The notes below the pieces were generated by a model. That model ran no database searches. It worked only from the letters and a program-made list of their open reading frames with translations, and was not told where the DNA came from. Made by a program: the position numbers and the translations under genes. Below are positions 15,826 through 24,533 of a stretch of 64,000 nt of DNA, in pieces. Every line of letters begins with the position of its first letter. Positions within the stretch are counted from its first letter, which is position 1. The stretch is from Oceanisphaera sp. IT1-181. GTDB lineage: Bacteria > Pseudomonadota > Gammaproteobacteria > Enterobacterales > Aeromonadaceae. The stretch covers positions 2,971,001 to 3,035,000 of the forward strand of contig NZ_CP136856.1 of assembly GCF_033807535.1 (NCBI RefSeq). Reading direction: 5' to 3'.

Positions 15826-17337
15826 ATGGAGTTCAGTGTTAAAAGTGGTAGCCCCGAGAAACAGCGTAGTGCCTGTATCGTGGTCGGCGTGTTTGAACCC
15901 CGTCGTCTGTCTCCGGTAGCCGAACAGCTGGATAAAATCAGCGACGGTTACTTGAGTGCCCTGTTGCGCCGCGGCGATCTGGAAGGCAAAGCCGGCCAGA
16001 TGTTACTGTTACATCAAGTACCGGGCGTGCTCAGCGAGCGTGTGTTGCTGGTCGGTTGTGGCAAAGAGCGCGAGCTAGACGAGCGTCAGTATAAACAAAT
16101 TATTCGCAACACCATTAATACGCTTAACGACACAGGTTCAATGGAAGCAGTGTGCTTTTTAACCGAGCTGCACGTCAAGGGTAGAGATACTTATTGGAAA
16201 GTGCGCCAAGCGGTAGAAACCACCAAAGCCAGCCTGTATAGCTTTGATCAGTTTAAGACTAATAAAGCCGAACCGCGCCGCCCCTTGCGCAAAATGGTGT
16301 TTAACGTGCCCACCCGTCGCGAGTTGCCCATTGGCGAACGTGCCGTAGCACACGGCTTAGCCGTGGCCCGTGGCGTAAGAGTCTGTCGTGATGTGGCTAA
16401 TATGCCGCCTAACGTCTGTAACCCAGCCTACTTGGCCTCACAGGCGCGCCAGCTGGCGGATGCCTGGGACAACATTACCACTCGCGTGATTGGCGAAGAA
16501 GAAATGGCCGAGCTGGGCATGAATTCCTATTTGGCCGTAGCCCGTGGCTCACGCAATGAAGCCATGATGGCCATCATTGAATATAAAGGTCATCCAGACC
16601 CAGATGCGCGCCCCATCGTATTAGTTGGCAAAGGCCTGACCTTTGATGCGGGCGGCATTTCACTGAAACCCGGCGAAGGCATGGATGAAATGAAGTACGA
16701 CATGGGCGGTGCTGCCGCCGTGCTGGGCACCATGCAAGCCTTGGCCGAACTGCAACTGCCCATTAACGTGGTGGCAGTATTAGCCGGCTGTGAAAACATG
16801 CCTGACGGCAACGCCTATCGTCCGGGTGATATTCTGACCAGCATGTCTGGCCAAACCATCGAAGTGTTAAACACGGACGCCGAAGGCCGCTTGGTATTAT
16901 GCGATGCCCTGACCTTTGTCGAGCGCTACGATCCGGAGGTGGTAGTAGACGTGGCAACCTTAACCGGTGCCAGTATTATTGCGCTGGGTCACCACACGTC
17001 AGCTTTGATGGCCAACCATAACCCGCTGGCTCATGAGCTGCTTAATGCCTCCGAGCAAGCAGGCGATCGCGCTTGGCGTCTGCCGATGGGTGATGAGTAT
17101 AACGAGCAGTTAGAAAGCCCGTTTGCCGACATGGCCAATATCGGCGGTCGCGCTGCGGGTGCTATTACTGCTGCCTGTTTCTTGGCACGCTTCACCAAAA
17201 AGTACCAGTGGGCGCACTTAGATGTGGCCGGTACCGCTTGGGTGAGCGGCAAGAATAAAGGCGCCACCGGTCGTCCGGTGCCCTTGTTGACCCAGTTTTT
17301 ATTGAACCGGGCCGGCGTTAACAATATCGAAGAGTGA
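15826..17337 (+). CDS. pepA: Cytosol leucyl aminopeptidase
   Basis: 503 residues, M17 family. The N-terminal macro-like domain (~1-180) precedes the catalytic domain with metal/active-site motifs [26 protein letters not shown] and the NTDAEGRL signature. Hexameric two-metal aminopeptidase; in E. coli it also binds DNA in Xer recombination and carAB control. Ribosome site TAGGAGAAT before the ATG. First gene of pepA-holC-valS. Confidence 0.97.
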   Translation: MEFSVKSGSPEKQRSACIVVGVFEPRRLSPVAEQLDKISDGYLSALLRRGDLEGKAGQMLLLHQVPGVLSERVLLVGCGKERELDERQYKQIIRNTINTLNDTGSMEAVCFLTELHVKGRDTYWKVRQAVETTKASLYSFDQFKTNKAEPRRPLRKMVFNVPTRRELPIGERAVAHGLAVARGVRVCRDVANMPPNVCNPAYLASQARQLADAWDNITTRVIGEEEMAELGMNSYLAVARGSRNEAMMAIIEYKGHPDPDARPIVLVGKGLTFDAGGISLKPGEGMDEMKYDMGGAAAVLGTMQALAELQLPINVVAVLAGCENMPDGNAYRPGDILTSMSGQTIEVLNTDAEGRLVLCDALTFVERYDPEVVVDVATLTGASIIALGHHTSALMANHNPLAHELLNASEQAGDRAWRLPMGDEYNEQLESPFADMANIGGRAAGAITAACFLARFTKKYQWAHLDVAGTAWVSGKNKGATGRPVPLLTQFLLNRAGVNNIEE

Positions 17338-17339
17338 GC

Positions 17340-17786
17340 ATGAGCCAAGGCTGTTTTTATTTGCTGCCAGAATCCGCGACGCCTGAGTCGACGGTCGCGT
17401 GGGTGTGTGAACTGACCACCGACTTCTATCGCCAAGGGCTGGGTGTGTTTATTCACGCCCAAGATCAACGCCAAGCCGAGGCGCTGGATGAGGCGCTCTG
17501 GCAGCAGCCAGCCGATGGTTTTATTGCCCATAATCTGCAAGGCGAAGGTCCCCCCCAAGGGGCGCAGGTCATCATCGGCTGGCAGCCCCCCAAAAATGGC
17601 CGTGCAGTATTGATCAATCTGGCGCCCACGGCGCCAGACTTTGCGCGCCGCTTTAACCAACTCGTGGACTTTGTGCCCGCAGATGACGCAGGCAAACAAC
17701 AAGCGCGCGAGCGCTTTAAAGTTTATCGTCAGGCAGGTTTTACGCTTATAACCGCCCCCGTCCCTTCCCAAACTCAAGACGAATAA
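17340..17786 (+). CDS. holC: DNA polymerase III chi subunit
   Basis: 148 residues from ATG 17340, 2 nt after the pepA stop; [12 protein letters not shown] matches the family start, and a GTG at 17334 is less likely. Motifs [27 protein letters not shown] and the final [15 protein letters not shown] are typical. Links the clamp loader (through psi) to SSB. Confidence 0.95.
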   Translation: MSQGCFYLLPESATPESTVAWVCELTTDFYRQGLGVFIHAQDQRQAEALDEALWQQPADGFIAHNLQGEGPPQGAQVIIGWQPPKNGRAVLINLAPTAPDFARRFNQLVDFVPADDAGKQQARERFKVYRQAGFTLITAPVPSQTQDE

Positions 17787-17790
17787 CATC

Positions 17791-20655
17791 ATGGAAAAAA
17801 CATTTAATCCCACGGCTATTGAACAAGCCATGTATCAGCAATGGGAAAACAAGGGCTACTTTAAGCCTCATGGCGACACCAGCAAACCTGCTTATAGCAT
17901 TATGATACCGCCACCTAACGTGACCGGTAGCCTGCATATGGGCCATGCGTTTCAAGACACCATCATGGACACCCTCATTCGTTATCAGCGTATGCAGGGC
18001 AAAAATACCTTATGGCAGGTGGGCACCGACCACGCGGGCATCGCCACGCAAATGGTGGTGGAACGCAAGATCGCCGCCGAAGAAGACAAAACTCGTCACG
18101 ATTACGGCCGTGAAGCCTTTATCGATAAAATTTGGGATTGGAAAAAAGAGTCCGGCGGCACCATCACTCAGCAGCTGCGTCGCTTAGGCACGTCTGTGGA
18201 TTGGGAGCGTGAGCGCTTTACCATGGATGACGGTTTGTCGAACGCGGTAAAAGAAGTGTTCGTGCAGTTGTACCAAGACGACCTGATTTATCGCGGTAAA
18301 CGCTTGGTAAACTGGGATCCGAAACTCAACACCGCCATCTCAGACTTAGAAGTAGAAAACCGCGAAGTGAAAGGCCATATGTGGCACTTTCGCTACCCAC
18401 TCGCCGATGGTGCGACCACTACCGATGGCAAAAACTACCTAGTAGTGGCCACCACGCGTCCGGAAACCATGCTCGGCGATACCGCCGTGGCAGTGAACCC
18501 GAAAGATCCACGCTATCAGAGCCTGATTGGTAAGTTTATCGACTTACCGCTTGTGGGCCGCCGTATCCCGATTGTCAGTGATGACCATGCAGACATGGAA
18601 AAAGGCACGGGTTGCGTAAAAATCACTCCCGCCCACGATTTTAATGATGCGGAAGTGGGCAAGCGCCATCAGCTGCCATTAATTAATATCCTGACCTTGG
18701 ATGCACACATTCGCGATCTTGCCGAAGTGTTCACCAGCAAAGGCGAAGTGAGCGATGTTTACTCCGATGCCCTGCCTGCTGAGTTTCACGGTTTAGAACG
18801 CTATGCAGCCCGTAAAGCCATCGTTAGCGCACTGGACGAGTTAGGCTTGCTCGATAGCGTGAAAGCTCACGACTTAACCGTGCCTTACGGGGATCGCGGC
18901 GGCGTGCCTATTGAGCCGATGCTGACCGACCAATGGTATGTACGCGCAGCACCGCTTGCCGAAGTGGCCACTAAAGCCGTAGAAGACGGTGAAATCGAGT
19001 TTGTGCCTAAGCAATACGAGAACATGTATTTTTCGTGGATGCGTGATGTACAAGATTGGTGTATTTCTCGCCAACTGTGGTGGGGCCATCGTATTCCTGC
19101 CTGGTACGATACCGACGGTACAGTCTACGTTGGCCGCGATGAAGCGGAAGTGCGTGCTACTTATAAGCTGGGCGCCGAGGTTGCACTGAATCAAGACGAA
19201 GACGTGCTCGACACTTGGTTTAGCTCGGCACTCTGGACCTTCTCTACTCAAGGTTGGCCAGAAAAAACGCCGGACTTAGCGACCTTCCATCCGAGCAGCG
19301 TGCTAGTCACCGGCTTTGATATTATTTTCTTCTGGGTGGCGCGCATGATCATGATGACCATGCACTTCATTAAAGATGAAAACGGCAAGCCGCAAGTACC
19401 CTTTAAAACCGTGTACGTGACGGGTCTGATCCGTGACGAAAACGGCGATAAAATGTCAAAATCTAAGGGTAACGTGCTCGATCCCTTAGATATGATTGAC
19501 GGTATCGACCTTGAGTCTTTGGTGACCAAGCGTACCGGCAATATGATGCAGCCAAAACTGGCCGCCAAAATAGAAAAAGATACCCGCACCACCTTTGCCG
19601 ACGGCATTGAAGCCCACGGTACCGATGCGCTGCGCTTTACCTTGGCGGCTATGGCCTCTACCGGTCGTGACATTAACTGGGATATGCGTCGTTTAGACGG
19701 CTATCGCAGCTTCTGTAATAAGCTGTGGAACGCCTCCCGCTACGTGTTGATGAGCACCGAAGATCAAGACTGCGGCTTTAACTCTGGCGCAACTGCCGGC
19801 GAGCTCAGCTACTCGTTAGCCGATCGTTGGATCCAAGCCCAACTGCAAGTGACCATCACCGAAGTGCGTGAAGCCCTAGACAGCTATCGCTTCGACCGCG
19901 CCGCCAATGCGCTCTATGAGTTCATCTGGCACCAGTTCTGTGACTGGTACTTAGAACTGACCAAGCCAGTGCTGTGGCACGGCTCTGAGGCGGAACAGCG
20001 CGCGACGCGCAAGACCTTGATTGAAGTGCTCGAAACGCTGCTGCGCTTAGCACACCCGATCATGCCCTACATCACCGAAGAGATTTGGCAGCGTGTGGCA
20101 CCTTTGGCTAATCGTGCTGGCGACAGCATAATGCTGGCCGCCTACCCAGAAGCGGATGCGTCTCTGGAAGATCCGGATGCCATGGCGGATCTGGAATGGG
20201 TGAAGCGCTTTATCGTCTCCATTCGTAACTTGCGTGCCGAGATGAATCTTGCGCCAAGCAAAGCCTTATCTGTGCTGTTACGCCCCGCCGGTGACGATGG
20301 TCGCCGCGCAACGGACAACGAAGCCTTCTTAAAAGCCATGGCCAAGCTAGATGCCATTACTCACTTAAGCCCGGGAGAGGAAGCACCGACTTCCACCAAA
20401 CAGTTAATTGGTGAGACAGAATTGCTGCTACCCATGGCAGGCTTAATTGATAAAGACGCCGAGCTAGCGCGCTTAGGTAAAGAGCTGGACAAAGTTAAAG
20501 GTGAAATCAAGCGTATCGAAGGCAAGCTGAACAACGCCGGCTTCGTGGCTAAAGCACCCGCCGCCGTAGTTGCGGTTGAGCAAGGTAAGCTTGATGATTA
20601 CCAAGCCGCCTTAACTAAGCTGATTGCTCAACAAGAGCAGATAGCAAGCCTATAA
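17791..20655 (+). CDS. valS: Valyl-tRNA synthetase
   Basis: 954 residues, full length class Ia enzyme. HIGH region [14 protein letters not shown] (about 36-49), editing domain (from ~200, with [15 protein letters not shown]), KMSKS in [14 protein letters not shown] (about 551-564), anticodon-binding domain (~680-830), and the C-terminal coiled-coil arm ([23 protein letters not shown]). Starts 4 nt after holC. Confidence 0.98.
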   Translation: MEKTFNPTAIEQAMYQQWENKGYFKPHGDTSKPAYSIMIPPPNVTGSLHMGHAFQDTIMDTLIRYQRMQGKNTLWQVGTDHAGIATQMVVERKIAAEEDKTRHDYGREAFIDKIWDWKKESGGTITQQLRRLGTSVDWERERFTMDDGLSNAVKEVFVQLYQDDLIYRGKRLVNWDPKLNTAISDLEVENREVKGHMWHFRYPLADGATTTDGKNYLVVATTRPETMLGDTAVAVNPKDPRYQSLIGKFIDLPLVGRRIPIVSDDHADMEKGTGCVKITPAHDFNDAEVGKRHQLPLINILTLDAHIRDLAEVFTSKGEVSDVYSDALPAEFHGLERYAARKAIVSALDELGLLDSVKAHDLTVPYGDRGGVPIEPMLTDQWYVRAAPLAEVATKAVEDGEIEFVPKQYENMYFSWMRDVQDWCISRQLWWGHRIPAWYDTDGTVYVGRDEAEVRATYKLGAEVALNQDEDVLDTWFSSALWTFSTQGWPEKTPDLATFHPSSVLVTGFDIIFFWVARMIMMTMHFIKDENGKPQVPFKTVYVTGLIRDENGDKMSKSKGNVLDPLDMIDGIDLESLVTKRTGNMMQPKLAAKIEKDTRTTFADGIEAHGTDALRFTLAAMASTGRDINWDMRRLDGYRSFCNKLWNASRYVLMSTEDQDCGFNSGATAGELSYSLADRWIQAQLQVTITEVREALDSYRFDRAANALYEFIWHQFCDWYLELTKPVLWHGSEAEQRATRKTLIEVLETLLRLAHPIMPYITEEIWQRVAPLANRAGDSIMLAAYPEADASLEDPDAMADLEWVKRFIVSIRNLRAEMNLAPSKALSVLLRPAGDDGRRATDNEAFLKAMAKLDAITHLSPGEEAPTSTKQLIGETELLLPMAGLIDKDAELARLGKELDKVKGEIKRIEGKLNNAGFVAKAPAAVVAVEQGKLDDYQAALTKLIAQQEQIASL

Positions 20656-20699
20656 GCTTTACGCTTTACGCTTTACGCTTTACGCTTTACGCTTTACGC
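20656..20699 (+). repeat. Six perfect 7-bp tandem repeats (GCTTTAC) directly after valS stop
   Basis: GCTTTAC six times (20656-20697), starting at the base after the valS TAA. The same heptamer type, in GTGAGGC form, follows other genes in the window. Confidence 0.95.
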
Positions 20700-20710
20700 A
20701 ACAGTAAAAC

Positions 20711-20741
20711 AAAAAACCGACCTGCAAGGGTCGGTTTTTTT
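20711..20741. terminator. valS terminator
   Basis: AACCGACC (20715-20722) pairs with GGTCGGTT (20729-20736), A run before and T run after, so it can work both ways. Confidence 0.88.
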
Positions 20742-20770
20742 ATGGTTGCATGCTGATAAAAAGCAGATAT

Positions 20771-20797
20771 AAAAAAGGCATGCTTCTTAGCATGCCT
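20771..20797 (-). terminator. osmB-like gene terminator
   Basis: AGGCATGC (20776-20783) and GCATGCCT (20790-20797) form the stem; on the minus strand it is followed by a T run (A run 20771-20776). Confidence 0.85.
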
Positions 20798-20823
20798 CTT
20801 AAATCTAAAAATAAACTTATCGC

Positions 20824-21042
20824 TTATTTTTTACCGACTTGGTTACCAATTACACCACCCACTACGGCTCCACCTACGGTGCCTACCGTGCTACCGCCGG
20901 TTAATACTGAGCCTGCTACACCACCTGCACCAGCACCAATGGCCGTGTTACGATCGCGCTCTGACATATTACCGCACGCGGTTAAACTCAACAGTAATGT
21001 AGAAGCCAATGCAACTGTCGCTATTTTCTTGCTGCTAATCAT
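20824..21042 (-). CDS. osmB: OsmB-like glycine-zipper lipoprotein
   Basis: 72 residues. Signal peptide with lipobox LTAC (Cys near residue 23), then the OsmB sequence RDRNTAIGAGAGGVAGSVLTGGSTVGTVGGAVVGGVIGNQVGKK, a glycine zipper likely embedded in the outer membrane. In E. coli osmB is induced by osmotic and envelope stress; its role is not settled. Confidence 0.9.
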   Translation of the reverse strand: MISSKKIATVALASTLLLSLTACGNMSERDRNTAIGAGAGGVAGSVLTGGSTVGTVGGAVVGGVIGNQVGKK

Positions 21043-21163
21043 AGTGATTACCTCTGTGCCGTGAATGTTACGTGAACGCTATATTGGGCAGTGTACTCCC
21101 TTTAACACAAAACCACTGCCTTTATAACGAGCCTTGTGTCTAGGTCTGTCGTGGAGTAATGGT

Positions 21164-21577
21164 TTACGCCACCGCGTCCAGCCATAGCCAGTGAATTACT
21201 AGCACGTTAGCTATGCTGACCAACAACAAAAAGCTCACGTAAGTCATCACCATATATCGAAAGTAATTATGTCTACTGTGATGCAGTAAGCCTTGTAGCT
21301 CTTGATGCTGACGATGGGCCGCGGCAATTTTGGCAAATAAGGTGAGCTCAAAATGCATAAGCACCAAAGTGATCAGCGTCAGCATGCTACCCAGTAAAGG
21401 AGCAATCAAAATCCAACTGCCTAATATCTGGCCGATTTCTGGCTTTAGATAAGGTACGGCCCCCAACACCACCACGGCAATGGTAATTTGAAAGAGCTTT
21501 TGCCAAATATGATCGTGACGATACTTATATTCATCCCACAGCAATACGTAGGGATCGGGGTTATGAGGGGGATACAT
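21164..21577 (-). CDS. Membrane protein of unknown function
   Basis: 137 residues. The N-terminus is soluble (DPYVLLWDEYKYRHDHIWQKLFQ), followed by two helices (residues ~30-75), a His-rich cytoplasmic stretch (AAAHRQHQELQGLLHHSRHNYFRY) and a final helix (VMTYVSFLLLVSIANVLVIHWLW). The EYKxRHxHIW start resembles RipA-type octameric membrane proteins, but I am not sure of that. Ribosome site AGGAGCG. Confidence 0.6.
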   Translation of the reverse strand: MYPPHNPDPYVLLWDEYKYRHDHIWQKLFQITIAVVVLGAVPYLKPEIGQILGSWILIAPLLGSMLTLITLVLMHFELTLFAKIAAAHRQHQELQGLLHHSRHNYFRYMVMTYVSFLLLVSIANVLVIHWLWLDAVA

Positions 21578-21693
21578 ATAAGCGCTCCTTAGCTCCTATT
21601 TTGCACACTATAGCATGAGATATCTGCGCTACTAGACATGGGACGCAGACACATAAGCCAAGAGACATAACTCAAAAGACAAAGCAAAGCACC

Positions 21694-22007
21694 TAACGCC
21701 ACCTGATTACTTATGAACCTCAGCCATTATGCGCCCTGTTTCGGTTTGTTCTTTTATAGATGCCGGTCTGGCTCCAAGGTCAAATGGTCTGGGTTTTGTA
21801 GCAACCAATTCATTCGGCTGGCCAGCTTTGCTGGCTGCTACTGAGGTTTAGATTTAAACCAAAACATAAAACCGAGCCGAAGTCCTCTTCGCCGAAGAGA
21901 CGGGCTCCTACAAGAGAATAGACATGCGCCACTCTGTAACAAATTGAATTTACTTATAAAAAATTATTGAGATATGGCTGAACATTATGGGTAATCACAT
22001 AACGCCA
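21694..22007 (-). mobile_element. MITE-like element, copy C, with 8-bp target duplication
   Basis: Element 21702-21999 (298 bp), inverted relative to copies A and B. Left end CCTGATTACTTATGAACCTC; the right end GTAATCACA has lost its final GG. TAACGCCA is duplicated at 21694-21701 and 22000-22007. It lies just upstream of the GNAT gene and may have separated it from its old promoter. Confidence 0.85.
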
Positions 22008-22096
22008 ACAGCTATTCCGCTAAGGTCGCACTCGTGCAACCTAAACACTTGGCTCATAATACTCACGCCTTGGTGGCTAAAAAGAGAAAATATGTC

Positions 22097-22624
22097 ATGC
22101 AGTACTGCTTAACAAACCCCGATGTAGCGACTTCAGCCGCGCATCACTATCGCCTACTGAGGCTTAACGAGCCCTATGACGCGCCGCTTGCCGCCTTAAT
22201 TCGTCAGGTATCGGCGGAGTATGGCCTCACCGCTGATAAAGGTTACAGCGTGGCCGACCCGCAATTAGATAAGCTGAGCGAGCTGTATCAAACAGCAGAT
22301 TTTGGTTATTGGTTGTTAGTAGAGAACGATGGCACCTTAGTCGGCGGCGCCGGTTTTGCACCTGTGGCGGGTCATGCTGGCGTGTGTGAGCTACAGAAAA
22401 TGTATTTATTGGCAGATGTGCGCGGCCAAGGGTTAGGCCGTTGGTTGGCAGAGAAGGTGCTGCAAGAGGCGAACTTGCGGGGTTATCAAGGTTGTTATCT
22501 TGAAACCACGCCGCTATTACCCGAGGCATTGCACTTATACCAAAAACTGGGTTTCACGCCCTGCCCGCGCTTAGGCAATAGCGGCCATGATGACTGCGAG
22601 ATTACGCTAATGTTGAAGCTTTGA
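22097..22624 (+). CDS. GNAT family N-acetyltransferase
   Basis: 175 residues from ATG 22097; an in-frame GTG at 22034 would add 21 poorly fitting residues. The acetyl-CoA motif A is RGQGLGRWLAEKVLQEA (preceded by LQKMYLLADV), and the C-terminal LYQKLGFTPCPRLGNSGHDDCEITLML is the typical motif B region. The family transfers acetyl groups to amines; substrate unknown. Confidence 0.85.
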   Translation: MQYCLTNPDVATSAAHHYRLLRLNEPYDAPLAALIRQVSAEYGLTADKGYSVADPQLDKLSELYQTADFGYWLLVENDGTLVGGAGFAPVAGHAGVCELQKMYLLADVRGQGLGRWLAEKVLQEANLRGYQGCYLETTPLLPEALHLYQKLGFTPCPRLGNSGHDDCEITLMLKL

Positions 22625-22690
22625 GTGAGGTGTGAGGTGTGAGGTGTGAGGAAGTTTCTCCTAACGTCTCACGCCTCACCCTTTACGACT
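22625..22690. repeat. Heptamer repeats (GTGAGGT x4) with inverted partner
   Basis: Four units GTGAGGT/GTGAGGA (22625-22652) begin right after the GNAT stop, and GTCTCACGCCTCACCCTTTAC-like units (22665-22687) mirror them before rraB. The hairpin could end both converging transcripts. Confidence 0.85.
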
Positions 22691-23035
22691 TTATTCTTCG
22701 AAGTAGGTGCCCCAGCCGTCGTATTCGAGGCCGTATTTTTGAGCGATGGGCAGCAGTTCGTTGATCTGCTCCATGATGGCTGCTAATTCAAGCGGGCCGT
22801 CGGTAATGGCATCGAAGCTCAATAAGGTCTGACCGGTTTCTAGCGCTATCTCTTCCGCATCCGTCACTTCATACTCTAATTTAAAGCAATCCAGTGCGGC
22901 TTTCTCAAGCTTATCAAAGTCTTGGCCTGAAAAGTGATGCTCTAAGGTATACAAGGCGGTAGGGTTGCTGCCGTCTTCTAACAAAGAGGTAATAATCTCA
23001 TTGGTTTCATCTTGCCAATGTTGCAGTTCACTCAT
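22691..23035 (-). CDS. rraB: Regulator of RNase E activity B
   Basis: 114 residues. EDGSNPTALYTLEHHFS, LEKAALDCFKLEYEVTDAEE and EYDGWGTYFEE align with E. coli RraB (YjgD), which binds RNase E and alters degradosome composition. The acidic C-terminal tail of the E. coli protein is absent; the chain ends right after GTYFEE. As in E. coli, it lies near the pepA-holC-valS group. Confidence 0.92.
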   Translation of the reverse strand: MSELQHWQDETNEIITSLLEDGSNPTALYTLEHHFSGQDFDKLEKAALDCFKLEYEVTDAEEIALETGQTLLSFDAITDGPLELAAIMEQINELLPIAQKYGLEYDGWGTYFEE

Positions 23036-23063
23036 AGCAGGCTCCTTGGCCGATAATTCAAGT

Positions 23064-23100
23064 TAATGTAAAGAGTAAAGGGTGAAGAGTGAGGCGTAAA
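23064..23100. repeat. Heptamer-type repeat between plsC and rraB
   Basis: GTAAAGAGTAAAGGGTGAAGAGTGAGGC-like run of degenerate 7-bp units. Confidence 0.6.
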
Positions 23101-23101
23101 A

Positions 23102-23821
23102 TCAAGGCCGACGCGCTTCAAGATCGAGCTCAGCGATGCGATTGCTTAGGATGCTCCGACTGTGTTTGAGCAAGTCTCTAATTTGCTTAGGCTCATAGCC
23201 CTCAACGGATATTGGCGGCATAATTTCGACGATCAACTCGCCGTTATCCCAGCGATTCAAATCAACTTGGCCAAAATAACTGGAACATGCAATCGGCACT
23301 AAGGGCACTTGGGCTTGTAAGGCAATATGAAAAGCGCCGGTTTTAAAGGGCAATAAGCCTTGGCCTTTACTGCGTGTGCCTTCAGGAAACATCCAAATTG
23401 ACATATTACGCTGGCGAATTTTATCTACTACCTTACCGATGGTGCTGGCTGCCTTGGCTTTGTTTTCACGATTGATCAGCAAATTGCCACTCAGCCAAAA
23501 TAGCTGCCCAAACAAGGGTATCCAAAACAGACTGCTCTTGCCAATGGCCACAGTACGCGGCATAACCGCACCGGTTAGCGCAATAATGTCCCAGTTACTT
23601 TGGTGGTTGGCGATATACACCGCCGACTGTAAATCCTTAACGTGCTCATAGCCGCGAAAGATGACTTTCAAGCCCACCAAAATACAGGCCTTGTTAAATA
23701 AGCGACCGAGCAGATAGACGTTATTAGGGTGGCGCGGGCGCAACACACAAATCACTGTGCCCAAGATAAACACCACCACCATGGCCAGTACCAGTAAGAA
23801 GATTCGCAACAGCTTTAACAT
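23102..23821 (-). CDS. plsC: 1-acyl-sn-glycerol-3-phosphate acyltransferase
   Basis: 239 residues. N-terminal membrane helix (LRIFLLVLAMVVVFILGTVICVL), catalytic NHQSNWD (HX4D), and the substrate motif FPEGTRSKG. Makes phosphatidic acid from lysophosphatidic acid at the inner membrane. Confidence 0.93.
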   Translation of the reverse strand: MLKLLRIFLLVLAMVVVFILGTVICVLRPRHPNNVYLLGRLFNKACILVGLKVIFRGYEHVKDLQSAVYIANHQSNWDIIALTGAVMPRTVAIGKSSLFWIPLFGQLFWLSGNLLINRENKAKAASTIGKVVDKIRQRNMSIWMFPEGTRSKGQGLLPFKTGAFHIALQAQVPLVPIACSSYFGQVDLNRWDNGELIVEIMPPISVEGYEPKQIRDLLKHSRSILSNRIAELDLEARRP

Positions 23822-23875
23822 CAGAAAACCTCGTGTTTTGAGAGTCGGCAGTATACTGAGCAGCCCTTATATGAA

Positions 23876-23911
23876 CAAGAGCCAGTCGTGAATGTTCACG
23901 ACTGGCTCTTG
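23876..23911. terminator. Strong hairpin between plsC and the chemoreceptor remnant
   Basis: A perfect 17-bp inverted repeat (CAAGAGCCAGTCGTGAA at 23876-23892 and its complement at 23895-23911). No long T run on either side. It could have ended the minus-strand chemoreceptor gene. Confidence 0.55.
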
Positions 23912-23961
23912 TTTCATGTGCTCGCTTCGCTAACCATTAGCGGCGATAGCATACAGACTAA

Positions 23962-24387
23962 TTAACCACGATAACGCGAGCCTCGGCCCTCTGACTCTAA
24001 TCTAAAGCCTTGCACCAGTTGTTGTAGCCCCGCCACCAGTTCTGACAACTCACGACTCGCACTGGCTGTTTGCTCGGTACCGCTTGCGGTTTCTTCGCCT
24101 ACACCTTGGATCTGAGTGAGGTTACGGCTGATAAGTAATCTCGCATAACTTATGTGGATAGCCAAGCTCCAAACTGCGGCGAAGCGGGTTAGTTTCAGAA
24201 CCAAACCTAAAGCCAAACCGTGCTGAATAAATTTGCACCTACAAGGTCAAAACCCAGCGATAAGACAGTGGCGAAGGAGTCTTGAATCTTTTAAGAGCCT
24301 GTAACGACAAAATCCACGTTAGTTCCGCAGCATTACTTATCTTCCGTCACCGTGGCTTGCTCTTCTACTGCCGTGGCAATTTGGCGA
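23962..24387 (-). pseudogene. Remnant of a methyl-accepting chemotaxis protein, interrupted by an insertion
   Basis: Only the 3' end of the gene remains. On the minus strand it reads RQIATAVEEQATVTED (24340-24387), then a 204-bp insertion, then ISRNLTQIQGVGEETASG and the usual C-terminal helix to ESEGRGSRYRG (stop 23962). Removing the insertion restores the frame (GAA GAT ATC AGC). The rest of the receptor is missing upstream. Confidence 0.8.
24134..24337. mobile_element. 204-bp MITE-like insertion at a TA dinucleotide
   Basis: The ends are imperfect inverted repeats (AGTAATCTCGCATAACTTA and, from the other side, AGTAATGCTGCGGAACTAA) flanked by TA on both sides (24132-24133, 24338-24339). 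It has no ORF. Its interior (about 24195-24245) matches part of the interior of MITE copies A-C (CCAAACC...GAATAAATT...CCTACAAGGTC). Confidence 0.7.
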
Positions 24388-24480
24388 TATTATATTCTAT
24401 TTACACAATAGAACGCATAAGTTTCAAATAAGAACACTTTCGACTGAGTAGCGTCTATTTGATTGCTGTTTTCCGCCTAT
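24388..24480. other. Gene-free gap upstream of the chemoreceptor remnant
   Basis: AT-rich. Contains a small inverted repeat TTCTATT-TACAC-AATAGAA (24395-24413), close to where receptor homology stops, perhaps the deletion/insertion boundary. Confidence 0.35.
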
Positions 24481-24509
24481 AAAAAAACCGCCCTCGCGGG
24501 CGGTTTTTG
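24481..24509. terminator. secA terminator
   Basis: AAAACCGCC...GGCGGTTTT stem with A run on one side and T run on the other; ends the dcw-lpxC-secA transcript. Confidence 0.88.
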
Positions 24510-24533
24510 GGTACTGCAAGGGAATGTCTTAGC

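Noticed and set aside
17031..17831. 266-codon minus-strand ORF across pepA/holC
   Set aside because: It is a shadow of the two well-supported plus-strand genes.
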